NCBI GenBank assembly: GCA_035495555.1
Contig: DATJFQ010000042.1
Span: 124,001-188,000 of the forward strand
Length of the DNA: 64,000 nucleotides
Source of the DNA: DATJFQ01 sp035495555
Lineage (GTDB): Bacteria > Acidobacteriota > Vicinamibacteria > Vicinamibacterales > 2-12-FULL-66-21
Reading direction: 5' to 3'
Made by a program: the position numbers and the translations under genes. The number at the start of each line of letters is the position of its first letter. Positions within the stretch are counted from its first letter, which is position 1. Shown here piece after piece: positions 60,241 through 64,000 of this stretch. Under the pieces are notes generated by a model that saw only the letters and a list, made by a program, of their open reading frames with translations, did no database searches and was not told the DNA's origin.

Positions 60241-60662
60241 CAGCGAGTCTCCTCGGTCACGTGACGGAGTCCCTGCTGGAAAAGGCTCAGAATGTGTTGA
60301 TCATCGAAGGAGTAGTAGACCTGGCGCCCGGCCCGACGCGGCCTCACGAGCCGCGTCCCGCGGAGGAGCCGCAGCTGGTGAGACACGGCGGATTCACTCA
60401 GGCCGACCAGCTCCGCGATGTCGCACACGCACAGCTCGCCCGCGGAGAGCACGTCCAGAATACGCACGCGGGTGGGATCACCGAGAATGCGGAAGGTTTC
60501 CGCCAGGGCCTCGACGGCACCTGCGGGCATCAGATGCTCGCGGCGGTCGTCGGTAAGCTTCCCTGCGGTATGCGGGCCTTCACAGACGTCGATTGTTTCG
60601 GCGCGAGGCTTCGTCCTGCCGTGTTCGATGGAGGCCACGTGATGCCGGCCGGCGGGAGACAT
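60240..60662 (-). CDS. SmtB/ArsR-family zinc-responsive repressor
   Basis: 140 residues. Winged helix with ELCVCDIAELVGLSESAVSHQLRLLR recognition region. The C-terminal helix carries DQH, ten residues, H, two residues, E (FDDQHILSLFQQGLRHVTEE). That is exactly the alpha-5 zinc site DxH(x10)HxxE of SmtB/CzrA. N-terminal Cys and His residues (VCEGPH) could add an alpha-3N site as in SmtB and CadC. ATG 60662 is chosen; an upstream in-frame ATG at 60698 would put the operator inside the coding region. It controls the metal ATPase encoded next. Confidence 0.93.
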   Translation of the reverse strand: MSPAGRHHVASIEHGRTKPRAETIDVCEGPHTAGKLTDDRREHLMPAGAVEALAETFRILGDPTRVRILDVLSAGELCVCDIAELVGLSESAVSHQLRLLRGTRLVRPRRAGRQVYYSFDDQHILSLFQQGLRHVTEETR

Positions 60663-60670
60663 AATGTATG

Positions 60671-60698
60671 AATATATGAACAAGTGCTCATATGTCAA
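60671..60698 (-). promoter_or_regulatory. SmtB-type operator embedded in the repressor promoter
   Basis: On the minus strand TTGACA (60693-60698), a 16-base spacer and TATATT (60671-60676) form a strong promoter. Within it lies the imperfect 12-2-12 type inverted repeat ATATGAGCACTTGTTCATAT. Zinc-free repressor bound there would block the polymerase. The -10 box ends 8 bases before ATG 60662, so the mRNA is nearly leaderless. Confidence 0.8.
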
Positions 60699-60824
60699 AC
60701 GCCTGAGCCGCCCCTCTGAAGCGGAGAATAACGAGGGGGCGCTTGACCACTCTTTTTGTAATCCGATAGGATTCCAGATTGCCCCCGCATCAGCTTTGCT
60801 GTCTATAGATTACGGAGATGCAAC

Positions 60825-61844
60825 GTGATTGAGGTCCAGCACCTCACGAAACGATACGGCCGAGTCACGGCCGTCGACGACGTGAGCTTTCGTGTGGAAC
60901 GCGGCGAAATTCTTGGATTTCTGGGGCCGAACGGCGCGGGGAAGACGACGACGATGCGAATCCTCACCGGCTATATGCCGGCGACGGAAGGGCGCGCCAC
61001 GGTAGCCGGATACGACGTCTTCGACAAGCCGATCGAAGCCAAGCGCCGCACCGGGTATCTTCCGGAAACGCCGCCGCTCTACCCCGACATGACCGTGCGC
61101 GAGTACCTCGACTTCGTCGCACGGATCAAAGGCGTGTCGTCGGCCGAACGCGCGGCGCGCGTCGATGCGGTGATGAGGCGCACGCACGTCGACGACATGG
61201 CGTCGCGGCACTGCGGCAAACTCTCGAAGGGATACAGGCAACGCGTCGGGCTCGCCCAGGCGCTGCTGCACAATCCCGAAGTGCTGATCCTCGACGAGCC
61301 GACGGCCGGCCTCGATCCCAAGCAGATCATCGAGACGCGGGATTTGATTCGAGGCCTCGCCGGCGACCACACGATCATCCTGAGCACGCACATCCTCCCG
61401 GAAGTCTCTCAGACGTGTCAGCGGGTGGTGATCATCAACAAGGGCCGCGTGGTCGCCGTCGATACGCCCGACAACCTGACCGCGCGCCTGAGGGGCGCCG
61501 AGACGTTGTACGTCGAAGTGGATGCGCGGGGGCAGGACGTTGCTGCCGCGCTGGCTCGAATCCCCGGCGTGACGCGGGTCGGGCACGCCGACCAGCGGCA
61601 CGACAGCGGCGCCTACGAGGTGGAGAGCGAGCGCGGCCACGACGTCCGCCGCGACATCGCGCGCGAGATCGTCACGTCGGGATGGGGACTGCTGGAATTG
61701 CGACCGATGCGCATGAGCCTCGAGGAAGTCTTCCTCCAGGTCACGACCGAGGAGCCCGCGCCGGGCGAACCCGACGCGCGCGACGGTGGGCTCGCGCCGG
61801 GCGAGCCCGAAGACCGACTCGAAGGGAGGCCGTCCAATGCGTAA
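60825..61844 (+). CDS. ABC transporter ATP-binding protein (GldA/NosF type)
   Basis: 339 residues. Walker A GPNGAGKTTT (about 37), ABC signature LSKGYRQRVGLAQAL (about 133), Walker B VLILDEPTAGLDP, then switch His in STHI. A C-terminal domain of about 110 residues ends in a Pro/Asp/Glu-rich tail. This is the ABC-2 exporter class used with GldF/GldG-like partners. GTG 60825 has ACGGAG upstream. A TTGACC ... ATAGGA pair near 60742-60770 may be its promoter. It overlaps the permease gene by 8 bases. Confidence 0.93.
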   Translation: MIEVQHLTKRYGRVTAVDDVSFRVERGEILGFLGPNGAGKTTTMRILTGYMPATEGRATVAGYDVFDKPIEAKRRTGYLPETPPLYPDMTVREYLDFVARIKGVSSAERAARVDAVMRRTHVDDMASRHCGKLSKGYRQRVGLAQALLHNPEVLILDEPTAGLDPKQIIETRDLIRGLAGDHTIILSTHILPEVSQTCQRVVIINKGRVVAVDTPDNLTARLRGAETLYVEVDARGQDVAAALARIPGVTRVGHADQRHDSGAYEVESERGHDVRRDIAREIVTSGWGLLELRPMRMSLEEVFLQVTTEEPAPGEPDARDGGLAPGEPEDRLEGRPSNA

Positions 61845-62601
61845 CGTGATCGCCATTGCCAACAAGGAGCTCCGCTCCTACTTTTCCTCGCCGATGGCGT
61901 ACATCATCATCGGCTTCTTCGCGCTGCCGTTCGGCGTCTTCTTCTATCTGTATGTGGACTTCTTCGTGCGCCAGAGCATGCAGATGCCCGACATGGGCGG
62001 CGGCGCGCTGAACGTCAACCAGCAGGTCATCCGCAACGTCCTGCAGAACGCGGCGGTGATCATCCTGTTCATCATGCCGATGATCACGATGCGGACCTAC
62101 TCGGAGGAAAAGCGATCCGGAACGATCGAACTGCTCCTCACCTCACCCGTCACCGACGTCGAGATCATCCTGGGCAAATTCTTCGGAGCGCTCGGACTCT
62201 ACGTGGTCATGCTGCTGGTGACACTGCTCTACATCGCGATCCTGTTCGTATACGGCAATCCGGAATGGCGTCCGCTCGTCGCATGCTATCTGGGGCTGCT
62301 GCTGATGGGCGGGTCCTTCCTCTCCATCGGGCTGCTCATCTCGAGCACGACAAACAACCAGATCGTGGCCGGCATCATCTCGTTCATCGTCTTCCTGATG
62401 CTGTGGATCGTCGGGTGGTTCGCCGACACCGCCGGACCGGTGATGGGCGCCGTCACCCGCTACATGTCGATCACCGAACACTTCGACGACTTTTCGAAGG
62501 GCATCATCGACACGAAGCACATCATCTATTACCTGAGTCTGATCACGCTGGGTCTGTTCCTCACGGCGAAGTCGGTCGACTCCGAACGGTGGAGGGGCTG
62601 A
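61837..62601 (+). CDS. ABC-2 type permease (GldF-like)
   Basis: 254 residues with six membrane helices. It starts MRNVIAIANKELRSYFSSPMAYI and has the ABC-2 phrase RTYSEEKRSGTIELLLTSPVTD between helices 2 and 3. This is the GldF/NosY class that pairs with the ATPase just upstream. GGGAGG six bases before ATG 61837. Three bases separate it from the GldG-like gene. Confidence 0.92.
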   Translation: MRNVIAIANKELRSYFSSPMAYIIIGFFALPFGVFFYLYVDFFVRQSMQMPDMGGGALNVNQQVIRNVLQNAAVIILFIMPMITMRTYSEEKRSGTIELLLTSPVTDVEIILGKFFGALGLYVVMLLVTLLYIAILFVYGNPEWRPLVACYLGLLLMGGSFLSIGLLISSTTNNQIVAGIISFIVFLMLWIVGWFADTAGPVMGAVTRYMSITEHFDDFSKGIIDTKHIIYYLSLITLGLFLTAKSVDSERWRG

Positions 62602-62604
62602 GCC

Positions 62605-64000
62605 ATGCTGAAACGCATCCTCGGACTCCTCGGCTGGCTCGGCGTCGTCCTCGTGCTTGCCGCGGTGGCGATCCGCTTCTCGAAGCCGGAGTGGCAGCCG
62701 TACTACAGCGGCCTCGCCATCGCGGGCCTCGTCTGCACGCTGCTCTACATGCTGAGCCAATGGCGCGAGATCGGACAGGCCTTCGCAGGACGACAGGCGC
62801 GGTTCGGGACGCTCGCCATCATCAGTACGGTGGTCGTCATTGCGATGCTCGTCGCGATCAACTATCTGGGCACGCGGCACGACAAGCGCTGGGATCTGAC
62901 AGCCGCCAAGCAGTTCTCGCTGTCGGACCAGACGCGGAAGGTGCTGCAGGATTTGAAGGAACCCGTGCACGTCAAGGTCTTTGCGCGCGGCGATGATTTC
63001 CAGCGCTTCCGCGACCGCCTCGACGAATATCGCTATGCGTCGAAGCAGGTCGACGTCGAGTACATCGACCCTGAAAAGAAGCCCGCGTTGGCGCAGCAGT
63101 ACGGCATTACGGCGCTCGGGACGGTCGTGTTCGATTATCACGGACGCAACGAGAAGGCGACCTCCGACGGCGAGCAGGAACTGACGAATGCGTTGATCAA
63201 AGCGGTCCAGGGGCGCCAGCCGAAGGTGTATTTCACCAACGGGCATGGTGAGAAGGACACGACCAGCGCCGATCGGACGGGCTACAACGGCATCTCGTCA
63301 GCGCTGACCGGGGACAACTTCGTCGTCGACAAAGTCGTCCTCGCCCAGCAGAACGGAGTCCCCGCCGACGCCGACGTGCTCGTCATTGCCGGACCGCAGA
63401 CCGACTTCCTGCCTGCCGAAATCGACATGGTGAAAAAATATCTGAACGCTGGCGGGAAGGCGTTCATCATGCTCGATCCCGTCATCAAGGCCGGCGAGCC
63501 CGAGCCGACGGGGCTACAGGGGCTGCTCCACGACTGGGGCATTTCCGCAGACGACGACGTCGTGCTGGATGTCTCGGGCATGGGCCGTCTGATCGGCGCC
63601 GACGAATCGATTCCGGTGGCGGCGAGTTATCCATCACATCCCATCACGCAGAACTTTCAATTGCTGACGGCGTATCCGCTGGCTCGATCGATGACGCCGG
63701 TAGAGGGCGGCGTCAACGGCCGGACCGCTCAAAGCATCGTCGAGACGAGCCGGAGCAGCTGGGGAGAAACCGACCTGAAAGGCCTCGCGTCGGGTCAACC
63801 GGCCAAAAAGGACCCGGACGACAAGGCCGGACCGGTTTCACTTGCTGCGGCCGTATCGGTTGCAGCGCCAAACGGTGTCGAGAAGGACGGCAAGAAGCCG
63901 GAGAGCCGCGTCGTAGCGTTCGGCGACTCGGAGTTCGCGAGCAATGCGTTCCTGGGGGTCCAGGGCAACCGCGACCTGTTCCTGAATACCGTGAACTGGC
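62605..64000 (+). CDS. GldG-like ABC exporter auxiliary protein (partial, runs off the right edge)
   Basis: 465 residues are visible from ATG 62605. Two or three membrane helices near the N-terminus (about 5-23, 32-50 and 68-86) are followed by the periplasmic domain. It begins RWDLTAAKQFSLSDQTRKVL and continues with VHVKVFARGDD and TNGHGEKD, as in the GldG/ABC-type uncharacterised transport family with an IFT52-like fold. In Bacteroidetes gliding, GldAFG act together; in other phyla the same trio occurs without gliding, so the role here is open. The C-terminus, with its last helix, is outside the window. Confidence 0.88.
   Translation, partial: MLKRILGLLGWLGVVLVLAAVAIRFSKPEWQPYYSGLAIAGLVCTLLYMLSQWREIGQAFAGRQARFGTLAIISTVVVIAMLVAINYLGTRHDKRWDLTAAKQFSLSDQTRKVLQDLKEPVHVKVFARGDDFQRFRDRLDEYRYASKQVDVEYIDPEKKPALAQQYGITALGTVVFDYHGRNEKATSDGEQELTNALIKAVQGRQPKVYFTNGHGEKDTTSADRTGYNGISSALTGDNFVVDKVVLAQQNGVPADADVLVIAGPQTDFLPAEIDMVKKYLNAGGKAFIMLDPVIKAGEPEPTGLQGLLHDWGISADDDVVLDVSGMGRLIGADESIPVAASYPSHPITQNFQLLTAYPLARSMTPVEGGVNGRTAQSIVETSRSSWGETDLKGLASGQPAKKDPDDKAGPVSLAAAVSVAAPNGVEKDGKKPESRVVAFGDSEFASNAFLGVQGNRDLFLNTVNW

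Noticed and set aside
60663..60698. Upstream ATG at 60698 as start of the zinc repressor
   Set aside because: It would place the -10 box and the operator inside the coding region. ATG 60662 fits the promoter and the family length.

Overview
The window reads as a high-G+C, Gram-negative bacterial chromosome segment, most likely from the Acidobacteriota (class Vicinamibacteria or close to it). This assignment rests on gene content, not on a marker gene. The pointers are an ATPase-less duplicated MacB/FtsX permease of the acidobacterial ADOP type, two exported VWFA proteins of the acidobacterial VWFA-related family, a Ser/Thr kinase with a C-terminal TPR tail, large exported M13 and S9 peptidases, and an outer membrane (TolC, Pal and a beta-barrel C-terminus). 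Almost all DNA is coding. No rRNA, tRNA, CRISPR, transposase or prophage gene was seen.

Layout. 1-3.4 kb: the end of an outer-membrane barrel protein, a membrane desaturase, and half of an ATP synthase locus (AtpZ/AtpI-like proteins, subunits a and c) on the minus strand. 3.5-11 kb: a plus-strand, mostly overlapping operon of two VWFA proteins followed by hemX-hemA-hemC-cobA/hemD-hemB. hemL lies 6.7 kb further on. 11-17.5 kb: a signalling island. An NtrC-type regulator and its histidine kinase diverge from a receiver-phosphatase gene and the ADOP permease, and the divergent spacer holds a near-consensus sigma-54 promoter with two tandem palindromes. 17.5-25.4 kb: hemL, a VirB10-like exported protein, ispG, a repeat-rich spacer and the Ser/Thr kinase. 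25.4-35 kb: a TPR protein, a MATE exporter, then rseP-dxr-cdsA-uppS (isoprenoid and envelope precursors), an M13 peptidase and truA. 35-43 kb: pyrE and gltS (divergent), an S9 peptidase, TolC and two glycosyltransferases. 43-52.5 kb: pyrimidine synthesis in two clusters, pyrR-pyrB-pyrC plus a second orotate-PRTase-like gene on the minus strand, and pyrK-pyrD-pyrF on the plus strand, separated by a membrane phosphatase-superfamily gene. 52.5-58 kb: Pal, a methyltransferase, a LysW-like carrier protein with LarE and a GT-C-like membrane protein, and a receiver-PilZ protein. 58-64 kb: a Zn/Cd ATPase with its SmtB-type repressor, then an ABC-2 exporter with a GldG-like subunit that runs off the end.

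Two features recur. First, many genes have a -10-like hexamer only 6-10 bases before the start codon and no Shine-Dalgarno sequence, so leaderless or near-leaderless mRNAs appear common. Second, several spacers, especially those between convergent genes, are built from 7-bp units arranged as large inverted repeats. Other palindromic repeats (two copies of a ~112-bp element, a 52-bp direct repeat, and a nested GGGGACA hairpin) sit in spacers too.

The most interesting candidates for new biology are the LysW-LarE pair, the sigma-54-controlled phosphatase-ADOP unit, the VWFA-heme operon and the heptad-repeat spacers.
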